DNA from: Rugamonas sp. A1-17
GTDB lineage: Bacteria; Pseudomonadota; Gammaproteobacteria; Burkholderiales; Burkholderiaceae_D
NCBI GenBank assembly: GCA_025548565.1
Contig: JAJLPB010000024.1
Span: 1 to 53,916, forward strand
Length of the DNA: 53,916 nt
Direction: 5' to 3'
Below the pieces are notes generated by a model. That model searched no databases and had not been told where the DNA came from. It worked only from the letters and a program-made list of their open reading frames with translations. Both the position numbers and the translations under genes were made by a program. This document shows positions 17,512 through 25,253 of this stretch, one piece after another (the first letter of the stretch is position 1; each line of letters starts with the position of its first letter).

Positions 17512-18108
17512 GTGACTGACAAATATCGCAATTTTAGTGATCTCACTGCACGCGAAGTGGAGGGGCGGGACTTCCGCATTGTCACCGTAGAGGGGCGTTC
17601 AGGGCTTGTCATTCTGGCGCCACACGGAGGCAAAATTGAGCCTCATACCTCCATGATCGCGAGAGCGATTGCGGCAGACGATCACGCGATATTTCTTTTT
17701 GAGGGTTGTAAGCGGAATGGAAATGGCGATCTGCATGTGACGAGTGAGAATTTCGATGAACCAGCCTGCCTGGATCTCGTTACCCGATCCAAGTTGGCCG
17801 TAGGAGTGCATGGCAAAGATGGGTTAGAAGACTCGGTGCTCGTTGGTGGTCGCAATGCTCGGGCGAAGGCGCTGGTAGTGGCCGCGTTGCACCAGTTCGG
17901 AGCAACCACTTTGGGCCCATCACATTTGAAGGGGGAAAGTTCGAAAAATGTCTGCAACCGGGCAATCGAAGCTGGCATACAACTGGAAATATCGCGTGGA
18001 CTTAGAGACAAACTCGCTGGCGCGGACGTACGCTTCTCGGCTGAGCAGTCGAAAGCATTATTCACAACATTCGTAAGCCAGCTGCGCAATGCGCTTGCCG
18101 AATATTAA
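17512..18108 (+). CDS. Poly-gamma-glutamate hydrolase-like zinc peptidase
   Basis: This 198-residue protein has L-A-P-H-G-G-K-I-E-P-H-T near the start (His38, Glu43), the signature of the phage-type poly-gamma-glutamate hydrolase/YmaC family, a zinc-dependent carboxypeptidase-like fold. A later G-V-H-G segment (about residue 100) supplies another likely ligand, and G-P-S-H-L-K-G-E matches the expected C-terminal half. It starts with GTG 33 bases after the TPR gene. The family normally degrades gamma-linked glutamate chains. Why it stands at the end of a caspase locus is unclear, but a zinc peptidase could cleave a peptide or wall-related substrate. Confidence 0.68.
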   Translation: MTDKYRNFSDLTAREVEGRDFRIVTVEGRSGLVILAPHGGKIEPHTSMIARAIAADDHAIFLFEGCKRNGNGDLHVTSENFDEPACLDLVTRSKLAVGVHGKDGLEDSVLVGGRNARAKALVVAALHQFGATTLGPSHLKGESSKNVCNRAIEAGIQLEISRGLRDKLAGADVRFSAEQSKALFTTFVSQLRNALAEY

Positions 18109-18473
18109 TTGGTTTGCTTTATAACGGGTGAGAGTTTTTGATAGGTGGTTCCTCTAGAGACCAGTGGTTACGCAAAATTGCGCACCCGGTAAAGGAGTAC
18201 GACGCTTTACGAATAGATCGACACTCGGGCGCAAAACACACCAAATTCTTCTAGCGTTCATGTTTAGGTAATCACTGTGCGCAGCTCTAAGTTAGAGCGC
18301 TGAGAGCGCTAGCGCGACATCTAGTGGTAACTTTTCTGCAGTTTTCGCAAAAACTCCGCGATGTTGTCCCAAAACACCCCCGAATGATGTGGGCGTACTC
18401 GGACTTTAATCTAGCGAAATGAACATCTCTAACTTAGGTCGTGGTTTGACATAATATAAATTATGCGAAAAAC
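18109..18473. other. Intergenic region with inverted repeats before IS1202-like element
   Basis: These 365 bases have no gene. They hold a perfect inverted repeat GCTCTAAGTTAGAGC (18284-18298) and a palindrome GCGCTAGCGC (18306-18315), which overlaps a direct repeat of AGCGCT. The last 40 bases are AT-rich. It could be an operator cluster, a terminator or an island junction. Confidence 0.4.
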
Positions 18474-18594
18474 TGTTGTAGGAGCTAAGTAGAAATGTCC
18501 CGGTCCAGCTAAACTAAAATGTCTCACTCGGGTCAAATGGTTGAGCAGCCATGCCGATCATACTGAAGCCTCCGATTGTAGTCTGGAGCTCGGT

Positions 18595-19974
18595 ATGGCC
18601 AAACCCGAGACCATCACCATGTCCATGCAAGAGCTGGATCGGCTCAAGACGATCCAAGCCGTCGTCGCCGGTCAGATCAAGGCCAGCGCAGCGGCTGCTC
18701 GGCTGGACCTGACCAGACGTCAGGTAAATCGACTCATCCAACGATATCTCGATGCAGGCGCCAGCGGCTTGGTTTCGCGTAAGCGCGGCAAGCCAAGCAA
18801 TTTCCAACTGGCGCCTGGCGTCGCTACTAGCGCACTGACGATCATACGCGAGCGTTACCAAGACTTTGGCCCAACACTGGCTTGTGAGAAGCTGCGCGAG
18901 TTGCACGGCCTCGTCCTAGCCAAGGAAACGGTTCGGAAACTGATGCTCGACGCTGGCCTCTGGATACCACGTCGCCTCCGTTCTCCGGCGATCTATCAGC
19001 CTCGCAACCGCCGTGACTGCATCGGCGAATTGATTCAGATCGATGGCAGCGACCACGACTGGTTCGAAGGCCGCGCGCCCGCGTGCACCCTGCTCGTCTA
19101 CATCGACGACGCCACGAGCCGGCTGATGCATCTGCACTTCACCTACTCCGAGTCCACCTTCAGCTACTTCGAGGCCACCAGGGCCTATCTGGAGCGCTAT
19201 GGCAAGCCGTTGGCGTTCTACAGCGACAAGGCCACTGTCTTCCGCTGCAACCGGAAGCAAGCCGCTGGCGGGGACGGCTACACGCAGTTCGGCCGCGCGC
19301 TGTTCGAACTCAACATCGAGAGTATTTGTGCCAATAGCAGCCAGGCCAAGGGGCGCGTGGAGCGCGCCAATAAGACCCTGCAGGACCGGCTGGTCAAGGA
19401 ACTACGTCTGCAAGGCGTATCCTCGCACGCGGACGCCAACGGCTACGCCACGGCCTTCATAAGGGACTACAACCAGCGCTTCGCCAAGCCCGCCCGCAAC
19501 GACTTCGACGCCCACCGCCCGCTGCGTGAGGACGAAGATCCCGAGTTGATATTCACATGGCGCGAGGCGCGCAAGGTCTCCAAAGCACTGACCGTTCAAT
19601 ACGACAAGACGATATTCCTTCTGGCCGACACGCCGGAGATGCGCCGGCTGATCGGTCGCTACATCGAGGTCTACGAGTACCCGGATGGCCGGATCGAGGT
19701 CCGGGCCGACGGCGCCGCGCTGCCGTTCGTTCCCTATGACCGCCTGGCCGTAGTCGACCAGGGCGCCATCGTCGAAAACAAACGGCTGGGCCACGTCCTC
19801 CAAATCGCCCAGCTGATGCAGGAGCAACGCGATAGCCGGCGCGGCCGGTCAGCACCGGCCAGGACCAACCAAGGACGGCCGCCAGTGGAAACCAAGGCTG
19901 CACCAGGTACAAAGGTGCAGCGGAAGCTAACGCTGGTCGACCTGGAGGACGCCATCAAGAAGGCGCGTCATTGA
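18595..19974 (+). CDS. ISNCY/IS1202-type transposase
   Basis: This 459-residue DDE transposase from the ATG at 18595 is preceded by GGAG; the in-frame TTG at 18541 is less likely. The N-terminal helix-turn-helix (A-A-A-R-L-D-L-T-R-R-Q-V-N-R-L) is followed by the integrase core: Asp in I-Q-I-D-G-S-D-H-D-W-F-E, Asp in F-Y-S-D-K-A-T-V-F, and Glu in K-G-R-V-E-R-A-N-K-T-L-Q-D-R. The C-terminus has a basic tail. The reading frame is intact, so the element may be mobile. Confidence 0.88.
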   Translation: MAKPETITMSMQELDRLKTIQAVVAGQIKASAAAARLDLTRRQVNRLIQRYLDAGASGLVSRKRGKPSNFQLAPGVATSALTIIRERYQDFGPTLACEKLRELHGLVLAKETVRKLMLDAGLWIPRRLRSPAIYQPRNRRDCIGELIQIDGSDHDWFEGRAPACTLLVYIDDATSRLMHLHFTYSESTFSYFEATRAYLERYGKPLAFYSDKATVFRCNRKQAAGGDGYTQFGRALFELNIESICANSSQAKGRVERANKTLQDRLVKELRLQGVSSHADANGYATAFIRDYNQRFAKPARNDFDAHRPLREDEDPELIFTWREARKVSKALTVQYDKTIFLLADTPEMRRLIGRYIEVYEYPDGRIEVRADGAALPFVPYDRLAVVDQGAIVENKRLGHVLQIAQLMQEQRDSRRGRSAPARTNQGRPPVETKAAPGTKVQRKLTLVDLEDAIKKARH

Positions 19975-20143
19975 CTGCAACGGCGTGACATTTCAGCATC
20001 ATGTCGCTGATCGGCGTGAATACATTCAGCGCCTGTGCCATCCCAGGGCCGAGCAGTTCGTCAGCGCCGATCACCGCCAAAACAGTCCCGTCATCGCTCC
20101 TCGCGAGGACGCGGTCGATCTCGAAATACCAAGTTGTGCTCAT
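19955..20143 (-). CDS. Small 62-residue protein inside the IS, convergent to the transposase
   Basis: The leftward ATG at 20143 has a strong ribosome binding site (GGAGGG, 5-base spacing). The protein starts M-S-T-T-W-Y-F-E-I-D-R-V-L-A-R and contains V-L-A-V-I-G-A-D-E-L-L-G-P-G. I do not recognise it. It lies between the transposase and the right IS end and overlaps the transposase 3' end by 20 bases. It could be a passenger or a regulatory protein of the IS. Confidence 0.45.
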   Translation of the reverse strand: MSTTWYFEIDRVLARSDDGTVLAVIGADELLGPGMAQALNVFTPISDMMLKCHAVAVNDAPS

Positions 20144-20353
20144 GTTTCCCTCCAATTGCCGGCGAGATTGCCTGCAATGGAAAGTCGCGTCACGACAACA
20201 TCCAGTCAAGACATTTCTACTTAGTCAGCGGCGGGACATCTGAACTTAGCCTTAACATTTTTCCGTTAGTTAGTGTAGTGTTGAACACCTCGGAAATTTA
20301 CCGCAACACCTATTCGATAAATGGTATGTCTGCGCGTTGCGCTCGACAAAATC

Positions 20354-22462
20354 CTATACGTATTCCGACTTCAAGAAATTCGCAGTGCGAGAGTTCGACC
20401 AAATTGGCGAGTTCTGCAGTTGTGTCCGGCCTTGGATATCCCTGCTTGCAGCCTCCAATATCGCAAATGAATCGGCGTAGTTCTCAATGCCTCGGGTTCT
20501 TCGATTCTCGACAACGTTATCCCACACACCACGCAAATTCTGCAACGCTACAGGACTCTTAGCTGCCAGTGCTGCTACAAACGCAACATCGAGCAAGTTA
20601 AGCGCTCTATTCAAAGCCCGAAACGGCGTTCGAGGTGATTCCATTGAATCAGTACAAGCTAAGAAAAGATTTCTGGCTTCAGGTTCAGCAGCACAAACGA
20701 TCTCTGGAATAGACCAAATCGAAACCGCAACGGTGAAATTATCCAGACGCCGGGTCTGACGCCATTTTTCTCTCCGATCCTTAGCCAAGCCATTTTGCAT
20801 CTTTTCAAGAAGGCATGCAGTTAGCGCTTCGGCAAATCCAAAGGTGTCTATATCGGGCCTCTCCAACTTCAGCAAAAGCTCTGCCTGGTCTACTGCCACT
20901 TCCATCAACTTGGCCTTGGCAGCTTGTTCCTCTTTCGAACCAGAGCTCGCAACATCCAATGCAATCAGCACACTTGCCATTCGACGGTGCAGCGCGTTCC
21001 TATACGCGAGAGGCCAACGTGCCACTGCATATGGCGCATTTAAAAGACGGTCGGCAGCCTGACTCAATGGCCCCAGGAGTTGACCTGTCCTATGCCCTAC
21101 GCCCTTACTATCAAATTTGTAACGTAATGCCAAAGCACCGCCAAAGTACGCTCGGTCTCTCTGAAACTCATCTAGACGCAAATCGCCATCCTTGGCAAAT
21201 TCGAAAGGTGCTGACAGGCCGAGGCTTCTTGTTCCGTTTTGAATTACCGCATCCAGCACTTCGTCGGATGTCGTCCGCTGGCCACTCTTCTCGACGGCTT
21301 TCACTAACACTTCGGCCGCATAGAGAGACAACGCCTCATAAATATCGCCCAAGCAGCCACCGAGAGACCGAGCATTTTTCAACTCCAAACTCAGAGCCTC
21401 AATGATGTTTTCGAACCGCAGTTCCACTGCAGCCTTGCGCTCTTGAAGTTCCTTTACTTCTTCCCCCAGCCGCTCCACTTCATCATGTGCATAGCGCTTT
21501 CCACCATGGGCCGCACCTGGATCTCGAATTACGCGAGCCCGCCGGTCTATCTGCGATTCCAAACGCGACTCAACCGTAACTCTCATAACCCGGGCTTGCG
21601 TTAGTGCGACCGTTGCAAGCTGAATTCGATCATCTCCAACAACCCCTGCTTCCACCAATTCCAAAAGTAACGCAGGGAATTCGGTCGGGTCCGATTCTCC
21701 ATCAATCCCGGCGAGTGAACTCACCGCAACAGTTTGCAGGAACGAGTTTCCAGTCTTAAGCAATGCCGTTTGCAATGATTTTCGAAGCAACCTGCCGCAC
21801 CAGTGCAGCTCTTGGATCACTTGACCTACGATCGCTTTACAAACCTCGGGCGAGAGGTCGGCCGTGCGTAGCCAGTGACCCACTATTCTAGGGAATAGAA
21901 CTAACACTGCGATGAACACGTATCTAAAACCGTAAAGTCGGAAACTTTCGAGTGGTGGATGGCTAAAGTAGGAACGCGCGGAGTCCCTCAAATCCTTAGC
22001 AACAGATGTAGATTGCATCAATGTCTTGCACGTGATTTCCGTTATTGCAGTTTTTTGAACGCAGGATTGCGCAATTTTTGATACAGAACCAAGCAGCTCA
22101 ACGACCTCTCTCTTCCTCAGATTCTTAAGTAGGCCGAGCTGCGCAACGTTTAAACGACCGCTGCACGCCTTCAATTCGCCCAAACCATAGAGCTGCAGCG
22201 CCGAAAGCCTGCTGCCTCGCAAGTTAGCGTACCGGAGCGCACTCGCTAGTTTTGGGCCTTGCACGTGCCAGCTTGCCCCTCGCCGACAAATCAACCCTCG
22301 ACCATATGCAATGCTTATCGTTTTAGGTCGTTGCGAAGGGCGAAGCACCATTGCCGCACACAGTAGTTCCACTACCCCTGGCGATTCACGAATGGTTTTT
22401 AGCCGACCGTGCGAGTGTCCAGTCGAACGTTTTCTCGATTTTTTTTGTGGTTGTGATGTCAT
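20354..22462 (-). CDS. Uncharacterised ~700-residue protein, second gene of PLD-type pair
   Basis: From the ATG at 22462 this is a 702-residue protein that I cannot assign. The N-terminus is basic (Q-P-Q-K-K-S-R-K-R-S). A hydrophobic stretch near residue 190 (F-R-Y-V-F-I-A-V-L-V-L-F-P-R-I-V-G) may be a membrane helix. A coiled coil (E-R-L-G-E-E-V-K-E-L-Q-E-R-K-A-A-V) is near the middle. The rest is mostly helical. It overlaps the upstream VPA1262-type gene by 77 bases in a different frame, an unusually long overlap that implies tight coupling. It probably forms a two-gene system with that gene. Confidence 0.62.
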   Translation of the reverse strand: MTSQPQKKSRKRSTGHSHGRLKTIRESPGVVELLCAAMVLRPSQRPKTISIAYGRGLICRRGASWHVQGPKLASALRYANLRGSRLSALQLYGLGELKACSGRLNVAQLGLLKNLRKREVVELLGSVSKIAQSCVQKTAITEITCKTLMQSTSVAKDLRDSARSYFSHPPLESFRLYGFRYVFIAVLVLFPRIVGHWLRTADLSPEVCKAIVGQVIQELHWCGRLLRKSLQTALLKTGNSFLQTVAVSSLAGIDGESDPTEFPALLLELVEAGVVGDDRIQLATVALTQARVMRVTVESRLESQIDRRARVIRDPGAAHGGKRYAHDEVERLGEEVKELQERKAAVELRFENIIEALSLELKNARSLGGCLGDIYEALSLYAAEVLVKAVEKSGQRTTSDEVLDAVIQNGTRSLGLSAPFEFAKDGDLRLDEFQRDRAYFGGALALRYKFDSKGVGHRTGQLLGPLSQAADRLLNAPYAVARWPLAYRNALHRRMASVLIALDVASSGSKEEQAAKAKLMEVAVDQAELLLKLERPDIDTFGFAEALTACLLEKMQNGLAKDRREKWRQTRRLDNFTVAVSIWSIPEIVCAAEPEARNLFLACTDSMESPRTPFRALNRALNLLDVAFVAALAAKSPVALQNLRGVWDNVVENRRTRGIENYADSFAILEAASRDIQGRTQLQNSPIWSNSRTANFLKSEYV

Positions 22463-23921
22463 TTCCGAGTTCAAGACCTTGCAGATATTGCTGCGCGTGC
22501 CAACGCGCGTTTCCTGTCAACTGGCTCATACAGAACGGCCAGTTCACCGCCATTGAGTTAATGCTGTTCGACAGCAGCCAGATCGAGCATTCGCCATCGC
22601 CCTTGTAAATTGCAAGATAGCGGTCATGGAATGCTTGTGCACCACCACCGGTTACAAGATTCAGAATTTTAAGGTCGCATTTAATAGCCGGTCGGATCGC
22701 TTCTACTAGGTTGTTCAATCGGATCTGGTTCTCGTTCGCCTGCACGGGTGCTGCCGAATCAGGATCAGTAGCCCCCCAACTCATGACAACTGTAATAGGT
22801 AGATCCGCCCTCTCGATCCTTAAAATGAATCGTTTGAGCGCCTCTTCACCGAAGAAAGGATCTACAAGAATCATGCGTTTTACGTCTGAAGCATTCAGAA
22901 GGGCGTTGATGTGCTCGATCACGTCAACCTCTTCCGATACGCCTCGATCGAACCATCGATCTCCCGAGTACGCAGAAATCTGCTTTACCGCCCAGTCAGA
23001 CGAAAGCACTTGGTTCCGAATGGAGCTGCCACCAAGGACCGTTTGTTCCCTCGTGACCGACGTCGTTTTGCTCGCTCGCGATTGAACCCTTGATCCTTGG
23101 GAAACAGCGCGCTGTGACAATGTATCGTTGTGACGAAGCGTATTTCCAGTTATTCCGGAGTTCAAATGGATAGAAGTTACGTATGTACATTGTTCTGAGA
23201 AGAGAAGATCTCCGTTCTCTGTGCAGTATACTTCGACACATGAGGTGTCGACTTCTTCTTGCATTGGTATATCCAAGACTGGCTCTTCAGCATCCCACGT
23301 CACTAGCTGCTGGTGGACTAAATTCTTCAATGACTCGAAGCGCACCCTTACCAGCATCGGGAAACGTTCCTTTCGCATGATCCGAATATTGCGAGCACCG
23401 TCCACTCGCTCAGGACTGCAACGAAAATGTGGAACGCCGTCAAACGGTTCGCTGAGATTGAAAAGGTCGAATCCGCCCATGTGCCCGGCGTATTCCTTCT
23501 TAAACTCCAACCCGAGCTCCTTTTCCAAGAGCCGAAGGGCTATCGCCGCATCTGGTGCATCCCCCAATAGTGCTTCGAATCCCAACTCACCTACGAAGTG
23601 CTCCAAGTTCACATTGGAGTGCCCGAATGCCGGCGCAATTACTGCTCGAGAACCGATAACCTCGATTGATGGAGCACCGTCGAGTACCGAGTCTAACTGA
23701 ATAGTTGACGTAGTTCGCCCGTCCAAATCCGCAAGCCATTTATTCCCAGTTGCCTCATCAACACAAACCTCCACTCTATGCAGGACTCCACCGGAGGGGA
23801 GAGCCGTAATCGCTTCGGACTTCTTTGCCGTAGTCGCTCTGGTTCTTGCTGCAAATGAGTACAACGGTACAATTTTCCCCCCATGAGTCTGAACCCATGC
23901 ACTCCAAAACCACCAGTTCAT
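22386..23921 (-). CDS. VPA1262-family protein with PLD-like C-terminal domain
   Basis: This 511-residue protein begins M-N-W-W-F-W-S-A-W. The N-terminal half resembles the VPA1262 N-terminal domain as I know it from annotated proteins. Near the C-terminus, A-F-H-D-R-Y-L-A-I-Y-K-G then I-W-L-L-S-N-S-I-N is a phospholipase-D-like half-motif (His-x-Asp-Arg-Tyr); an upstream M-I-L-V-D-P-F-F-G segment supports that fold. Such domains act as nucleases or phosphodiesterases and occur as effectors in antiviral systems. The pair stands on an accessory region next to other defence genes, so a defence role is plausible but unproven. Confidence 0.65.
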   Translation of the reverse strand: MNWWFWSAWVQTHGGKIVPLYSFAARTRATTAKKSEAITALPSGGVLHRVEVCVDEATGNKWLADLDGRTTSTIQLDSVLDGAPSIEVIGSRAVIAPAFGHSNVNLEHFVGELGFEALLGDAPDAAIALRLLEKELGLEFKKEYAGHMGGFDLFNLSEPFDGVPHFRCSPERVDGARNIRIMRKERFPMLVRVRFESLKNLVHQQLVTWDAEEPVLDIPMQEEVDTSCVEVYCTENGDLLFSEQCTYVTSIHLNSGITGNTLRHNDTLSQRAVSQGSRVQSRASKTTSVTREQTVLGGSSIRNQVLSSDWAVKQISAYSGDRWFDRGVSEEVDVIEHINALLNASDVKRMILVDPFFGEEALKRFILRIERADLPITVVMSWGATDPDSAAPVQANENQIRLNNLVEAIRPAIKCDLKILNLVTGGGAQAFHDRYLAIYKGDGECSIWLLSNSINSMAVNWPFCMSQLTGNARWHAQQYLQGLELGNDITTTKKIEKTFDWTLARSAKNHS

Positions 23922-24488
23922 AAATTTCCCAAGCGTTCTCGAAAACTACCCTCACCTCTATATTTGCAATCTTTAACTATTTCCTTGTCCATACACCACA
24001 GTTCAAAGGTTAGGCAGTCATATTCGGGGTAAGTGGTTATGACGATGTTCAAAAAAATTGACTGGTATTACTTCTTTTTCGTCCATTTGCATCGGTTATT
24101 CACGAAAGAAATGTGTATTACTTTACACCAAATGGAAGAGGTTTTGCTAATTGCCCAATCAAACCTACGAAGCGCAACATCGGGATCGCGGCTTGAGTGC
24201 GGAGAGGCCTGAAGGTGTTGCGTCAAGAGGGCGAAAAAGCGCAACACGACCGGCAGCAAGCAGATGCAACGGCGAATACCGACGGTGCATCGAATTCCCT
24301 AACAAAATCAAGTTCGCTGCCACGCAACGGCTTCCATAACTACCAAGACTGCGAAATAACATGTGGCTTAAGCGAGTCCCCCACATCCGTTGTTTTTCGC
24401 TAAGCGCCTGGTCCAAGTCTGCAAAACTCCCTACGCTTACAGCGCGACAAACGCTGCCTTCGGCCATACTCCGATCCCGGGTTCCCAA
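23922..24488. other. Gene-free junction between accessory DNA and protease operon
   Basis: These 567 bases hold no gene I can support. The first part (about 23930-24170) is AT-rich and probably holds the promoter for the leftward VPA1262 pair. The rest has intermediate composition with only short spurious frames. Base composition changes to GC-rich at about 24490, so this is a probable boundary of the accessory segment. I found no tRNA and no obvious attachment repeat. Confidence 0.5.
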
Positions 24489-25253
24489 TCAATTCAGCAA
24501 CGGTTCCCAGCCACATCGTTTTCCTAACAGCCCGCCCGATCCGAACGCGACGAAACCAAAGCCGCTGTCGCACCAACCCTTGCCCCAACTGTTCTGCACA
24601 ATCCAGTAGCGCTTGGTCGCATTGAAACCCACCAATGCGACCGAGTGCAGCCGGCGCGCAGGACTGTCTTGGTAGCTATACACCTGGCCCGGTTTCAGTT
24701 GAAACAGGCTGGGTTCGATATCCATGTCTGCGACAAGCGGACCGCGGACGATGGCCTGCATGGCACCTGCTTCGGAGTCGATGGTCTGATATCGGCCCAG
24801 CCGAAACAGATCGCCGATCTGGCATTGCGCTGGCGGATAAGGATAGTCACCGGGAAAGGCACGCGCCACGCCATTCTGCACAACGGCGTCGAGCGCGTCG
24901 CCCCCCCACACGCCTCGCTCCGGGCCATATTGAAACAAACAGGTATGGATATAGCCGGGGGCAAGGGTCAATACCACATTCTTATGAGCGAGAAAGCGTG
25001 CTTCGATGGCCGCGACCAAGGCGAACGAGGTGCAAGTATTGCTCGAACCCTGGTCGCGCGGCACACTAAGACAATGGCGCGTACGCCAGTCCCATTCGGC
25101 CAACGCGTCCAGTCCGAATGTCGGTGGATGCGGCGCGAGATGGCGGCGTTGCGCCGCGGGCGGGGTCACGGGATCGACAAAGCCCGCCAGGGCGAGCTGT
25201 GTCTCGGCCGCGACTGTCTCGGTCAACACAGACCATGTTACAGGCCGGCTCAT
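24489..25253 (-). CDS. Papain-like (C1) cysteine peptidase
   Basis: This 254-residue protein has the complete papain catalytic set: Gln68 and Cys74 in D-Q-G-S-S-N-T-C-T-S-F-A, His203 in R-L-H-S-V-A-L-V-G-F, and Asn221 in V-Q-N-S-W-G-K-G-W. There is no clear signal peptide or long propeptide, so it may act in the cytoplasm or be moved by another route. It is the last gene of the five-gene operon and overlaps the lipoprotein gene by 4 bases. The start is the ATG at 25253. Together with the metallopeptidase at the operon head it suggests a proteolytic system, perhaps a toxin or conflict module. Confidence 0.88.
   Translation of the reverse strand: MSRPVTWSVLTETVAAETQLALAGFVDPVTPPAAQRRHLAPHPPTFGLDALAEWDWRTRHCLSVPRDQGSSNTCTSFALVAAIEARFLAHKNVVLTLAPGYIHTCLFQYGPERGVWGGDALDAVVQNGVARAFPGDYPYPPAQCQIGDLFRLGRYQTIDSEAGAMQAIVRGPLVADMDIEPSLFQLKPGQVYSYQDSPARRLHSVALVGFNATKRYWIVQNSWGKGWCDSGFGFVAFGSGGLLGKRCGWEPLLN

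Larger units (their letters stand above)
18474..20257 (+). mobile_element. IS1202-like (ISNCY) insertion sequence, about 1.78 kb
   Basis: The ends are related inverted repeats. The left reads TGTTGTAGGAGCTAAGT then AGAAATGTCCCG; the right, on the other strand, reads TGTTAAGGCTAAGT then TCAGATGTCCCG. A second internal copy of the ATGTC motif follows each end. The element has one large transposase gene and a small convergent gene. I find no target duplication, although IS1202-type elements usually leave long ones, which suggests later deletion or recombination at one end. The exact outer bases are uncertain by a few positions. Confidence 0.72.

Noticed and set aside
18421..18473. AT-rich stretch as the AT-rich 3' end of the GInt
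   Set aside because: No repeat matching the ginA-proximal end was found, and known GInts place cargo beyond ginD, on the other side.
24165..24488. 107-codon leftward frame in the gap before the papain-like gene
   Set aside because: Low-complexity Ser/Arg composition, no ribosome binding site and no motif.
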